Below are positions 43,906-54,591 of a stretch of 64,000 nucleotides of DNA, one piece after another; position 1 is the stretch's first letter; each line of letters opens with the position of its first letter. A model generated the notes under the pieces. The model searched no databases and had not been told where the DNA came from. It saw only the letters and a program-made list of their open reading frames with translations. The DNA is taken from NCBI GenBank assembly GCA_030762935.1, contig CM060900.1:283236284-283300283 (forward strand), given 5' to 3'. Origin of the DNA: Hymenopus coronatus (lineage: Eukaryota; Arthropoda; Insecta; Mantodea; Hymenopodidae). The position numbers and the translations under genes are program-made.

Positions 43906-44019
43906 GGCAAAAACCTAGTTGGGCAGTCGCAGAGGGCTGTGAGACACAATAACTCGGTGACTGTTCCTCAGTAACATCCTCCACTTTCTTCATAGCTAGA
44001 TGAACATTTGTGATTCTCA

Positions 44020-44056
44020 TATAGTGGTGGTGGTGGTGGTAGTGGTGGTGGTGGCA
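44020..44056. repeat. GTG microsatellite
   Basis: About ten GTG units with one AGT variant. Confidence 0.9.
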
Positions 44057-44084
44057 TCAGTATCATCGTGACCTTTTATTTAAA

Positions 44085-44127
44085 AAATTCGATACCGAGA
44101 TATCGCCAAAATTGTGGGGACCTGAAT

Positions 44128-44169
<42 letters not shown>

Positions 44170-44900
44170 TATTTTTAGAAGAACAAACTCTGTTCCTAAC
44201 TCAAAACGAAAAGTCCTGAAATACCAAACTAGTTAATTCCCCCACCGCAAATTGCCCATTACATGGAAACATTTTCAAAAATTTTTATTCTCTCAAAAAT
44301 TGTTCTAATGCTTTTGACTAAAATACCATTTAATATAGATATTTATCTGATAAATAACATGCATATCATGAGTTTGCTGGGAATAACCTCTGAAGTTCTC
44401 TTCATTCTGAATAACTTTTGCATAACTATATCTGTAAGATATAGACAGAAACTTACTATACAACAAATGCATATTTCGTCAAAGCACACAATTTATGGCC
44501 TTTAGATGTTTTTGTTGTGGAGCTAATTATTTCCCTGTTATTCTTTTTATTTGTTTTAATTGTAAAATAATTATACTTTTGTCAAACATGAAGCTGTTCA
44601 TGTATCTTTTGTTCTACTTCTGGCCACGTAAAGAGAATAGAATGTCAATGGAAATCGAATAGCGATAGCTTTTCAAATATTTGACTATCGCCTTAGTCTA
44701 CTGTTTTGCTTTATTTGCCTTTTACTTATATTGGGCTAATTAATAAGACCACTGTGCTAGTGTTTATCTCGATTAGCATGAAGTAGAAAGAAGACTAATC
44801 TTTTGTTGAATGTTTGTTTGCTAAACAGGTGAAGAGAGCACATGCGAGTTTTGTGTTTCATGCCTGCTACAACATGTGCAAGCGAATTACTTCTAACTAT
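44085..44900 (+). repeat. DR1 dispersed repeat, plus-strand copy with poly(A) run
   Basis: Starts at 'AATTCGATACCGAGATATCG' and carries a run of about 40 A (44128-44167) where other copies have a GT or CA microsatellite. It continues with 'CTCAAAACGAAAAGTCCTGA', 'CATATCATGAGTTTGCTGGG' and 'CGATTAGCATGAAGTAGAAA', and ends near 44900. It lacks the terminal palindrome. The different simple repeat at one fixed position shows that this site is prone to repeat turnover. Confidence 0.75.
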
Positions 44901-44904
44901 TGGA

Positions 44905-46390
44905 TCAGTATACAAAGCTAATGGTAGTAAATGATATACTTTTCAGAAATCAAGTATAAAAAGGCTCCTCAACAAAAAGGCACTTTTTTATTTAAACGTT
45001 TAAAATGAATACTCACTCTGTTTGTGAATTATGGAAGCCGCCTAAATGTGAAAGCTTTTAAAACAGTTATTGCCTAAATTAATAATGAGAGATAAACACC
45101 ACTTTTTCACATTATTAACAGGAATGTGAATCCTCTGCACCCTGGAAGTTGGTATCTGCTTTTGGGTGGCACCAATGTGGCCAATGCTGAATGGCATCTT
45201 GTTAGGTATCCTTTGGTGGGATAGTAGACCTAGGATATTTATTCTTTCTGGAAAAAGCTCCCATAGATCTTAAATATACCATAAAATAGAATATGGAGGA
45301 GGCAGTTTCTAAAGTAATTCTTCTTTTGGTGCTGGTAAACAGTAGTATCCGATCTTGAGGTCCGCGAGTGTCATCGTGCAAAAGAAATTTCCTCCGTTGT
45401 TTATTGTTAATACTGCTCGGAGATCCGCAAAAGCTGGATCTTGTAATATACGAAGGTGTTTCCTGAAAATGCAATACAGCGCCTGCTCTCTGCTTACATG
45501 CGTTGGGATAGCAGCCACAATATCGTAACCGCTACCAAATGGTTTTCCAAATTCTTACGCATTTATTTTTGAAACAGATTGATAGATTCCCATCAGTCGC
45601 TTTCTGGCATTAGTCATTTGTTTCCGAACCAGTTGTTCTCCCATTTGGGGCGGGGGGCCTTAAACACGCCCATCTTCTTGTAGTTCACACAGCGCCAATG
45701 GGTGACGCTTTCCTTGTTTTTATTATGTATATGCAATCAATAACCGTTACAGATCAATAGTGATTTACCTTTGTTAGTTTCGGTGAAGTGCATGAAATCC
45801 TTAATGAAAGCCCGAAAAACTATTATTCAAACTATCAGGACTGAAGAAATAGGACTCAATAACAACGCCCGCTTCTGATAACAACAGGAGAGGGTTTTAC
45901 TCCTCTTCCTTATTCTTATTTATTTTATCTTCAAGCATTAATCAGAACTGGAATACAGAGAGCAACTGCTTCTGAACTGTACCTGAGTTTAGCATCAATG
46001 AGGAAAAGTGTCAAAACTCATCACTGATAGTTTAAGATTAAGTGGACCAGTATTTCACTAATTCACCAAACGTCCGAATGGAGTCGTGTCACTTCAAACT
46101 CTCATAATGAACTGAGGAGCAGCCATCAGTTAGCCGTGGTGCGATATGTTCTTCCAGATATCTAGATGTGTAAAAGTTTAACAGATTGCTCTAACATGCC
46201 ACCTAGCCATCTCATAATGAATGAGAAAATCCTACGAGGAGCGGTTCCAAACCACCGCGCAAACCTGCTAGTCAATGGGTAAACACTAATACAAACTGCG
46301 TCAGTCAGATATACCATTGGCAGCATACGTTTCATAAGTTGCACTATGTCAGGCCGCGACTTTCCTCCAAAAATTATTGAAGCCTACACA
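44905..46390. other. Region without recognised genes
   Basis: Overlapping minus-strand frames of 69 and 90 codons (45518-45202) have no motif I can place. About 1.5 kb is otherwise featureless. Confidence 0.4.
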
Positions 46391-46394
46391 AAGT

Positions 46395-46523
46395 AGCCCT
46401 TAGTGTTATGTAAAACACGCTCTGTGTTTGGTTTATGTTTGTCATGTGACCATTACCGAACTTCGCTTCTTTGAGGGAAAGCAACATTCGGTCGTTTGGC
46501 TCTACCCCTTGTTTTTGGACGGA

Positions 46524-46565
<42 letters not shown>

Positions 46566-46825
46566 TACACATTCACATTCTCCTTTAAACGATAACTCAG
46601 TCACAGGTAGAAAGAGGTTATTTTTGGCTTATGTGGAAAAACATAACCAAGCTTACAGGCTGGAAGCATATTTTTGGTGCCTAATGCACTTTATTGTTCT
46701 TACATACGGAAAATAACCACGAATGATTAAGTTGCCCTTGTATATGTATAAGCATTAGATTTCACTGCTGGCGATACCGAAGATCTATTTCGTACAATCA
46801 CACGCCTAAATAAATGAAACTACGC
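46395..46825. repeat. Dispersed repeat DR2, copy 2
   Basis: Collinear with 31440-31790 (see there). It contains a CT microsatellite at 46528-46562 that the first copy lacks. Confidence 0.5.
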
Positions 46826-46899
46826 TTATGTAAGATAACCGCTATTTGTGAACACTGAAATAATGTTGGTGAAAATTAACAAGTCGCTGTAACACATAG

Positions 46900-47000
46900 A
46901 CCTAAATATCTCAAAAGTGTTTGAAAACTCCGATGTGTTACACTCACGTCACTATCTCTACTTATTTTTTAACAAACTATTCTTGGAAAACAGTTTTGAA
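46900..47000 (-). repeat. DR1 end fragment
   Basis: Shares 'GATGTGTTACACTCACGTCA' and 'TTAACAAACTATTCTTGGAA' with the right-hand end of DR1 (reverse orientation). Confidence 0.45.
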
Positions 47001-47346
47001 GATCTATTTTGCCAAACAAATGTTACCATGATGATGATCATGATGATAAATGGGGTTTAAGGGCGCTCAACAGCTAGGTTATTAGCGCCCTTAAAATAAA
47101 ACTGGGGAGTTAAAACACCTGAGATAAAACCGTGCTTAAGAGAATCTCAATCAAAATAGCTAAAACAAGAGATAAAAGCAGTATAAAAACTAAAACCAAG
47201 ATAAAATAACCATCCAGCCCTGAAACCATAGCTGGCGATAACAGCATGACACTAAAAGAGCTAAAACAAGGGCGAACATAAAACAACCTGGTTGTAAAGT
47301 GTAAAAGACGATGAAAGATTTAAATAAAACCACACATATCACTCAA

Positions 47347-47733
47347 CTAAATAGTCAAGCTATATGTCATTTTGGATAAAAATTTGAAAACATTATCCAC
47401 CGCTCCGGAATCATCAGCCAGGACCTTCGAAAGCCTGGCTGGCAGTCGTAGAGCGACTCGTAGTGGTGCTAGACGAGCACACTCTATAAACACGTGTCGG
47501 ACGGAGAACGCTTTGCTACAGAGCGGACAGACAGGTGGAGGTTCCTTCTTAAAAATATGTTTATGATTAACAATACAGTGGCCAACACGTAATCTAGCTA
47601 AAATAACCTTCTCATGACGAGAGAGACGTGAAGAAGAAGATGGCGATGCCGACGTAGACATAGATGTTGAAGACTTGTTATCGACCAGGCTACGAGAATC
47701 TTCTCTACTATGGTGGCCCCGTTTATACCGCAC
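47347..47733 (-). pseudogene. C-terminal tail of I-clade ORF2 joined to ORF1-side sequence (copy 2)
   Basis: An open frame of 128 residues. The first roughly 30 (up to 'SPSSSS') derive from the gag side. The rest is the LINE ORF2 tail: 'SRLSRHEKVILARLRVG', 'CPLCSKAFSVRHVFIEC' (a zinc-binding-like C..C..H..C) and 'SKVLADDSGAVDNVFKFL'. This tail is more intact than in copy 1. The fusion frame has no proven start or function. Confidence 0.7.
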
Positions 47734-47783
47734 GTTTGAGTCGCGATTTTCCGGCTCGGTACCGATTTAGCTGCGACTGAGCT

Positions 47784-48608
47784 TTAGGTACCGGAACGTA
47801 GGACAGAGGGTTGACGGAGGCGCAGGAGTCTACTGGCCTCCGAGAAGGGCACCTTCTCCCTCACCCGTATCTCCTGGATCGCTCTCTCCTCTGTAAAACG
47901 GGGGCAATCTCGGGAACTAGATTCATGTTCGCTGCTGCAATTCACACAAGATGGAGGTGTTGTACAATTCCCATCCTGTGATGGATCACCACAGATAGCA
48001 CACGTAGACCGACCAGTACAGAAATCGCTTGTGTGCCCAAACCGCTGGCATTTGTAACATCTTAGGGGGTTCGGTGCACAAGGCCTAACCTCAATGGCTT
48101 CGTACTCTGCCTTAATCCTGTGAGGGAGATTGATCCTATCAAAACTAAGGAACAGGGTACGGGCAGGCACGAACTCACCATTTACTTTGCGTTGAACCCT
48201 GTAAACGGATGTTACACCTTGATCTATCAGGTCCTCTTGAAGCTCCTCATTGGACAAATCATCCAATTCGCGGATGGTAATAACACCGCGAGAGGAGTGC
48301 AGAGTTTTATGTTTCTCGACCTTAATGGGGTAGCTGTCTAACATTTTGGCTTTAAGAATATTCTCTGCCTGGGATACTGAAAGCGCCTCAACCAGGAAGG
48401 CACCTTTTCGAGCTCTAACACAGGATTTCACCGGACCAGCATTATTGTCTAGACCCTTTTGAATAGCAAAAGAGCTAACCGACGTAAATTTTCTGCCTTC
48501 CTCAGGTCTATTTATAACCAAGTAGCTAGGACCACTACACTCGACTACTTCTTTTCCAACTACCAATTTATTGTTACTTTTTGGGTTTGCCACAAAAAGC
48601 ATATACAT
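47784..48608 (-). CDS. Gag-like ORF1 of I-clade LINE copy 2 (274 residues, intact over most of its length)
   Basis: Starts 'MYMLFVANPKSNNKLVVGKE' and stays open through three zinc-knuckle-like motifs near residues 185-245. These are 'CYKCQRFGHTSDFC' (C-x2-C-x4-H-x4-C), 'CAICGDPSQDGNC' and 'CVNCSSEHESSSRDC'. The N-terminal part is an RNA-recognition-like region ('EALSVSQAENILKAKML'). Such proteins bind and coat the element RNA. It stops at 'RQPSVLRSGT', where copy 1 reads on through a tyrosine codon, so a nonsense mutation probably trims the C-terminus. It is followed by the deleted ORF2. It could still encode an RNA-binding protein, but I see no sign that it has a host role. Confidence 0.75.
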   Translation of the reverse strand: MYMLFVANPKSNNKLVVGKEVVECSGPSYLVINRPEEGRKFTSVSSFAIQKGLDNNAGPVKSCVRARKGAFLVEALSVSQAENILKAKMLDSYPIKVEKHKTLHSSRGVITIRELDDLSNEELQEDLIDQGVTSVYRVQRKVNGEFVPARTLFLSFDRINLPHRIKAEYEAIEVRPCAPNPLRCYKCQRFGHTSDFCTGRSTCAICGDPSQDGNCTTPPSCVNCSSEHESSSRDCPRFTEERAIQEIRVREKVPFSEASRLLRLRQPSVLRSGT

Positions 48609-49050
48609 TCATCCCTCAGTGCTCCCCAACCACCACGGAGTCCAAAAGGGGATCATCCCACTGGGGTGACAGGACTACTCGGGGATATATCAGGCACGCC
48701 GACCCAATCACCCTGGAGTTCGGTATAATACTTAGTCCTGGCCGATTGACTAGGGTTGGGTTTGTCCCTAGCCTCCCGTTTGGGCGAAGCAGAAACCAAA
48801 GTGGTGTATTAGGTTGCGCACCCTCCCCAGTTATTGAAAATCAGAAGCCCAGGCTCAGATGCGAAACCCTCAACCTACCAGGATATTCCTTTCCACCGAC
48901 CCGGGTCTCCACGCACGGCCTACTCGTGGGTGGGCAGTTTAACCTACTGATTCCCTCACCACTCTGAGGTTGTCCACAGAGGGAGTAAAGGTTGGCTCGG
49001 GACCCCCAGTGCGCCTAACCCGTATCTACCGTAGTAGGCCCCTGGGGGGG
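48609..49050 (-). other. 5' UTR of I-clade LINE copy 2
   Basis: Collinear with 11343-11789 of copy 1. It begins (minus strand) with a G/C-run and 'CAGGGGCCTACTACGGTAG'. It probably contains the internal promoter. The shared length shows that both copies are full length at the 5' side. Confidence 0.7.
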
Positions 49051-49344
49051 GGATATTACCATTTGACACCATTAACAGTCCAACTTAAAGGGACCATTCG
49101 TTGATGCGTGCTTTTATTAAGATAGCATCCAAAAGATGACGTTCAAAAATAGGGAGCCACTCAAGTGCCGATCCAAGAATTGCTTCAGCAACAACAAAAA
49201 CCACAAATACTGAGTGTATACACGTCACGCTTGATCCGAGAAAGGCGGCATCTGAAGCAATATAATTTATAGGAACCCAAATATCGCTAGTGTGGTAATC
49301 TGGTTAGTTAAAAGCATTGCTCAAAATGAGAGCAGTAGCTGCCT

Positions 49345-49490
49345 ATCGCAGTTCCTCATCATGCCGAGTGGGCACCCGGAACTTAAAATCCGCACCAACA
49401 TGGGTCGGATCGAAACCGGGCGCATTTCGTAGCCGCGAGCCAGAGCACTACGCTCCAACCCATTGCGCAGACCAAATGAGCTACTTGCTT
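49345..49490 (-). repeat. tRNA-like SINE, family G
   Basis: On the minus strand 'AGTAGCTCATTTGGTCTGCG' resembles a tRNA A-box arm, and 'CCCGGTTTCGATCCGACCC' a B box. The spacing is wider than in a true tRNA, and no cloverleaf is complete. A related copy was not seen. Confidence 0.5.
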
Positions 49491-49630
49491 TATTTAAAGT
49501 AGATATGTTACCATTTAAATAAGTATTAGATAACCATAATATTAACATAATAGTTAACCGTTTTACATAAACATAACATCGACATTGAATTATAGTATCT
49601 ATTCAATTATCAATTATTTATTGCTATATG

Positions 49631-49901
49631 TGCTATGGTATTTTTTTTTTTTTTTTTTTTAGCTTAACGTTCTTTAACCAGGTTGGTCATATCGGGCGAT
49701 TAATGAAATTGGTGAAATGATGCTCAAATGATCTCGGGGTCCATGGAGCTTAAAGTTACTCGATATTCGTCTTCTCAGGATAAGGGAAAACCCCGAAAAA
49801 AACTTATCCGGGTAACACATTCTAAGCGAGATTCGAACCTACGACCTGTTGAATACGAGGCAGACACGCTAACACCACCCAGGCGGGCTTGCTATGCTAT
49901 T
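49631..49901 (-). repeat. SINE family A, complete copy with near-perfect target duplication
   Basis: Minus strand: 'AAGCCCGCCTGGGTGGTGTT', 'GCGTGTCTGCCTCG', B box 'GTAGGTTCGAATCTCGC', 'CCTTATCCTGAGAAGACG', and a run of about 21 T on the plus strand (the SINE tail). Flanks TGCTATGGTATT (49631-49642) and TGCTATGCTATT (49890-49901) differ at one base. Confidence 0.85.
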
Positions 49902-49982
49902 GTTACATATGTGTTTGCCTGATATTGGCCCTAGCCATTCATCAGACATAACAATCACAACATTTCATTTTACTTAAACTGT

Positions 49983-52075
49983 TCAGTCCAATGACAATCT
50001 CCATTGTTTTCTTACCTTCCATAAACATTTTCCAGAACTTCTTAGTTCCGACTGTCCTTTGAAAAATGTTCTCACTGTTAATCCTCTATTCCTATTTAAC
50101 CATTTTCTACACATCACCTGTTCCCTCCAATTATCTGTACCCGAACATTGTAATAATAAATGAATATCAATTTTCTTACCATTACATATTGGGAACCTTT
50201 CCTTCACCACATTCTTCCTTTCATTTCTCAATTTACATATTACCAATCAAAAGCAATCCCTTCTCTTTCGTTTTTTTCCCCATAAACTTTAAGATATAAC
50301 TCTCTCTCTAATTCATGTTTCCATTCCTTGTAAAAATTAAGTGAGTTTTTGTCCCGTATTTGTGCTTATAGAGCTTGCCCATCCATATCCTCTAGTCTTT
50401 ATCTTATTATTTCCCAGATTCCCTTTACGAATTTGCTTCCTGGAGCCCCCTAGTACATTTATCATTAACAGTTCTTTGATTTTTCCGAACCTTGTATTTA
50501 CCTGCTTCCGAGTTTTTTTGAAAATTCAAACACATATTTAATACATCACTGTTAGGTAACTCCTGGATTCTAAATACATATTTTAAGGTCCTTTCAATTA
50601 TTAATCCCCTTACACTCACATTTCCTAACTCCAATATGCTTCCTGCATTTGTAGTGTTCTGGGGGATCCCTAAAATAGATTCACAAAACATTCTTATTAT
50701 TCGATCCCCGCTTATCCAACTATTACTAATTCCCCATAATTCAATTCCATATTCCCATTTTGATTCCATCAAAGAAAAATAAATTCTTTCTTACAAAACA
50801 TTCTGATTATTCGATCCCAAATTATCCATCCATTACTAATTCCCCATAATTCAATCCCATATACTCGCTTGATTCCACCAAAGCAAAACAAATTCTTTCA
50901 TATCATTCGATTGCCATAGTAGGTGCTGAGTACAGACATTTTCTCATAGTTGCCAATGCTAGTTTACCTTTGGTTCCGGCCATTTGACTTTGTTTCTTCC
51001 AGTTTCCATCATAATTTAACTTAACCCCTAAATAATTACATTCTTTTACCACCTAAATTCTCCGTCAATGATACGGTATTTTTCATTCTTACTTAATTTA
51101 CATCCTTTCTTTTCTTTACGATTTTGGTTTTACTATAATTGGTTTTAAGACCCCGTTCATTGCAATATTTTTCTATTTCAATTGCTATTTTAATACCAAT
51201 TGGTATTACAGAACTCACCATCAGATAATCTGCATAAAGCAAACTCGTATCTCCACATTGCTGATTATTGGCACGTGCCTCATCCCCTTTTTGTTTCAGA
51301 TTATCCAGAATAGCATCAATAAACAGATTGAACAGCACCGAAGTGAGTTTGCAACCGTGTCTTAATCCTCGTGCTTGCCTTACCTCGTTCGTTAATTCAT
51401 CACTCCCACATTTTACACAAACTGTATTATTATAATATAACTCATGCAAAGTTCTTACCATCTCCCTTTTTCATAATTTGGACCATAACACATCTCTTAC
51501 TACTCTGTCAAAAGCTTTCCCCCTTTCCTTTCCAAATGCTTATAAATTAAGGTATCACTTATAAATACATTATCCATCATTCTTTTACCTTTAGGAAACC
51601 CTGCTTGAAACGGAAATCTCTGTCATATTTTTCCGTCCACGTCTGCACTATTTCTGACAAAATCCCTGTGAATATTCTCCCTATGTTCGCTAATAACGCT
51701 ATTCCACGGTGGTTACTTGGATTTGTCACCTCCTCTTTTCCTTTAAAAATTGGATGTGCGTCAACGTTTAGGGATACGTCTTTTAATTTTTATAATGTTC
51801 ATTAGTTCCGTGAAATTTTGCAACCTTGTCTAATATTCAAACCACATATGAAATAACTCTATCCGTAAACCATCCCTACCTACAGCTTTCTTACTCTTGA
51901 ACTTACCTACTTGCATAGCGACCTCTGCTATAGTAATTGTTCTGTTCAGTTCTTCTACATAATTATTAACCCTTTCTAGTTTTAAACTATTATTAATCAC
52001 ACCCTCTTTTTGAAATAACTTTGAGAAGTGATACATCCAAGTATTTGGACTAATAGCCGGCTTCTCTTGACTCAT
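49983..52075 (-). pseudogene. Remnant of another LINE: reverse transcriptase and C-terminal domain
   Basis: Fragments in order on the minus strand. 52075-51830 has 'EVAMQVGKFKSKKAVGRDGL', the region before the RT fingers. 51461-51093 holds 'VRQARGLRHGCKLTSVLFNL' (motif B) and 'SLLYADYLMV', where the catalytic YADD has become YADY. 50772-50425 reads 'YGIELWGISNSW', the post-RT region. 50246-49983 reads 'FPICNGKKIDIHLLLQCSG' and 'WREQVMCRKWLN', a CxxC...H-like tail. The RT subtype is unlike the two LINEs above and is probably an RTE/L1-like clade, but I cannot settle which. Many stops and a small tandem duplication show long decay. Confidence 0.75.
50681..50905. repeat. Tandem duplication, period about 110 bp
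   Basis: 'ACAAAACATTCTTATTATTC' (50683) and 'ACAAAACATTCTGATTATTC' (50793) begin two similar 110-base segments. Both continue through 'ACTAATTCCCCATAATTCAA' and 'TTGATTCCA.CAAAG'. The duplication lies within the LINE remnant and explains part of its frame loss. Confidence 0.8.
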
Positions 52076-52089
52076 TGCGTTATTTTATT

Positions 52090-52850
52090 TTGTGTTTCAA
52101 GCAAAATTTGTACAACACAAAAAAAGATACAGGAAACTACTAAAAACAATCTCCTCCTACTCTTTTGTATTGAATTACAACGGCGTGCTACTGGCGTTGT
52201 AATGTACCATTACGTAGAGTTCCAAATTTAAAATTCCTGCTATGATGGTCAGTTAAACAAGCTTGTATCGCGAGAAATCCCTTCCTACATCAAAATAGGT
52301 ATTAGAGGCAAATCAAAAATACCTTATATCGTTCATATACTGCAACTGAAGTACACTACTCGATTTTTATGTACTCGTACCATGTAACATGTCCCTTATC
52401 GCACATAAAGCAAAATATCCATTATTTTTATTTCAAACTTAACTCCACATTTTCTACAGACATTCAGTGACAGAAGTGTATTTGACGCTTGATTACTCGT
52501 TTTCGTTAAGTTGTCGATTAATCTGAGAGCTTCATGCATCTTCAGGCCTACTTTCTCTATTAGGATGTTGGTTTGTAAGAAGTGTTTCAAATTTTATTGA
52601 ATGAATTTCAATAGAGGCTGCACGACATTAATTGCTGCAGAAACGTTGAAATCAAGAGTGCCAATAATTTCAAAAACTGTAATGTAATATTCTGCACAGT
52701 AAGCCGCTGCATTCAACTACATACCCACCATTTAACAGCAGGCTGCGGAGATAAAAGAATCCTAGGCGCCAATTCTTTGACTTCTCCTATCGTTGCAGGA
52801 AGTTTTCCAATATGTTTTTCATATTTGCTATGACTCTGTCCACGTCACCA
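52090..52850. other. AT-rich spacer
   Basis: No gene or repeat recognised. The 64-codon minus frame at 52590-52396 has no motif. Confidence 0.45.
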
Positions 52851-52854
52851 CGTA

Positions 52855-54082
52855 CGAGGGTGGTGTGATAGTTCTGGTAAAAAAACAAGAAAAATTTTTG
52901 TTTCGTAAGCAACTATCCTTACTTCGACATAGTCGAGGGATTCTCTATCTCCATCTTTTTTGGTCTAGCAATTCTCCATCTTTTTCATCCCGTCGGGAAA
53001 ATAGGTTCTGTCAGACTCATTTGATGACAACTCCTTCCCGAGCCAAAGTTTAAGTTAGGGAACAAGAAGAAATCACTTGGTCCTAAGTCTATTGAATAGG
53101 GTGGATGAGGCACCAAACCAGGCACTTTCACCATTGTAATGGCTGATTTGTGAGACAATGCGGTATCCTGCTTAAAGAACACCGTTTTGCGTGCCAACCT
53201 TGGTCTTTTTTCATCCAACGCAAGTGTCAAACCATCCAAAAACCAAGTATTGTGGTGTTCAATTATGGTTCTTCCTCTTTCCAAATAAACTTTTAGATTA
53301 TTCTTTGAGAATCCTCCCCGCCAAAAAAAAAAAAAAAAAAAAAAGAAAAAGAAAAAAACTGTGCCCATCACCTTACTAGCCCACAAAGCAAAGATTTTTG
53401 ACTGTTTTTTTTTTTATTCTGCTGTACAACTAATGATGGCTCCAGATTTCAACAGCTGTCGCAAATCTGTGCAAGGGGTCTTGCAGATTGCGATTAAACA
53501 TTTTGTTGAAGTATTGTTCCGGATGTGCTTTTGGTGACTGAGGAATCGCGACATCCACCTCGCACACAACTTTTGCAAAGCCAATTATCCCTACAGGATA
53601 TGCATTCGTTCAGTTGAGATATCTACATTCTCAGCAATTTCTTGAATTTTCATTCGGTGGTTTTGCATTGCCACATCATGCATTTTGTCAATGGTTTCCT
53701 GAGTGGTGACCGCAATTGGACGGCCGGAGCGCGCTTCGTCTTCGGTGCTTGTCCGAGCACGTCTAAATGCGTTAATACACAAGTAAATGGTCTTCAATGA
53801 CGTGTAGACATGGCGAACTTAATTTAATTCTGTTCTGATTTGTGCGGTAGTCCAACCCTTCAAATGAAAATATTGAGTAACATTACGAAGCTCGGTTTTA
53901 TCTATTTTCAATCGCAGTCGACACATTGACCGAATTAGACGGCTGTCAACAATTTACTGTATCCTGTATACTGTTGAAAATTGTAGAGGATCCTTTGAAT
54001 AATCAAGCTTACCAACCATGAAGTTGCAAAAAAATGTCCCATTCTTTCACGGTATTTTACTAGACTTAACAAATCACCCTCC
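52855..54082 (-). mobile_element. mariner transposon, decayed, TA-flanked
   Basis: About 1.23 kb. The left end is CGAGGGTGGTGTGATAG and the right end, reversed, is GGAGGGTGATTTGTTAAG, about 22 of 30 matching. TA occurs on both sides (52853-52854 and 54083-54084). It carries a broken mariner transposase on the minus strand. A poly(A) run (53322-53343) disrupts the middle. Confidence 0.8.
52985..53890 (-). pseudogene. mariner transposase remnant (decayed copy)
   Basis: 53797-53591 has the helix-turn-helix segment: 'EDEARSGRPIAVTTQETIDK' then 'IQEIAENVDISTERMH'. Around 53510-53440 'MFNRNLQDPLHRFATAVEIW' corresponds to the usual 'FLRRFVTVDETW', with the first catalytic aspartate gone (VEIW). 53386-52985 holds 'VFFKQDTALSHKSAITMVKV' and 'PHPPYSIDLGPSDFFLFPNL', where the second and third catalytic aspartates are still visible but the spacing is 30 instead of 34 residues. 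It resembles the irritans/SETMAR type. Inactive. Confidence 0.8.
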
Positions 54083-54084
54083 TA

Positions 54085-54588
54085 CGTATTTCTTCCGCTA
54101 CCCTGTGGCATGTGTGTGGTAGGCCATTAAGTGTATTATTTCCTTATACATACGTATATTTAAGCAACTTAGCCCTTTAAGCATCTATGCAGCTGCGTCG
54201 GTCAAAAGCAGCACACGTCCTGTTGGACACCAGAAGACCGCAATATTGAGTATGAGCTGCTAAAATACCAACAACTATTGTTACACGATTTGCTTTTAGA
54301 GGTATTCAACTAAACATTACAAGCTTCATTCCTTGACCATTGGAAATAGGGATGCCAAGAATAATGTTTGCTACGTATCTGCTCGCAATATCCATTGTTT
54401 CAGCTACTGGCATCCATATTTTGTCATTTTTTTTTTTTTACCTGTTTCCTTATATTATTTAAGACCATCTGGTAGAAAATTGGCAAGTAAAAATACCGAA
54501 AAACGTTGATTCGGACGGAAGCCCACGGTATATGTATTGCTTCATAGATGTATTGAAATGATAATTATTAATTTTGTTGAATGCAATA
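54085..54588. other. AT-rich spacer
   Basis: No gene or repeat recognised. A T-run lies at 54427-54438. Confidence 0.45.
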
Positions 54589-54591
54589 TTA

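Larger units (their letters stand above)
47023..49062 (-). mobile_element. I-clade LINE copy 2: internally deleted but with both ends
   Basis: Same family as copy 1. It has the GAT-type 3' tail (47029-47047), 3' UTR, the C-terminal tail of ORF2, a gag ORF1 and the full 5' UTR to about 49050, but no endonuclease, RT or RNase H core. The join lies near 47615-47640, where ORF1-side sequence runs straight into the 'SRLSRHEKVILARL' tail. A possible 7-bp target duplication TTACCAT flanks it (47023-47029 and 49056-49062). About 2.0 kb instead of 5.7 kb. The deletion may have preceded insertion, making this a non-autonomous copy moved in trans, or may have happened in place. Confidence 0.85.

Noticed and set aside
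45202..45518. Overlapping 69- and 90-codon minus frames
   Set aside because: Two frames compete over the same bases and neither has recognisable motifs. I could not support a gene.
46374..46604. Glu/Arg-rich 76-codon frame
   Set aside because: The 'ERERER' run comes from the CT microsatellite.
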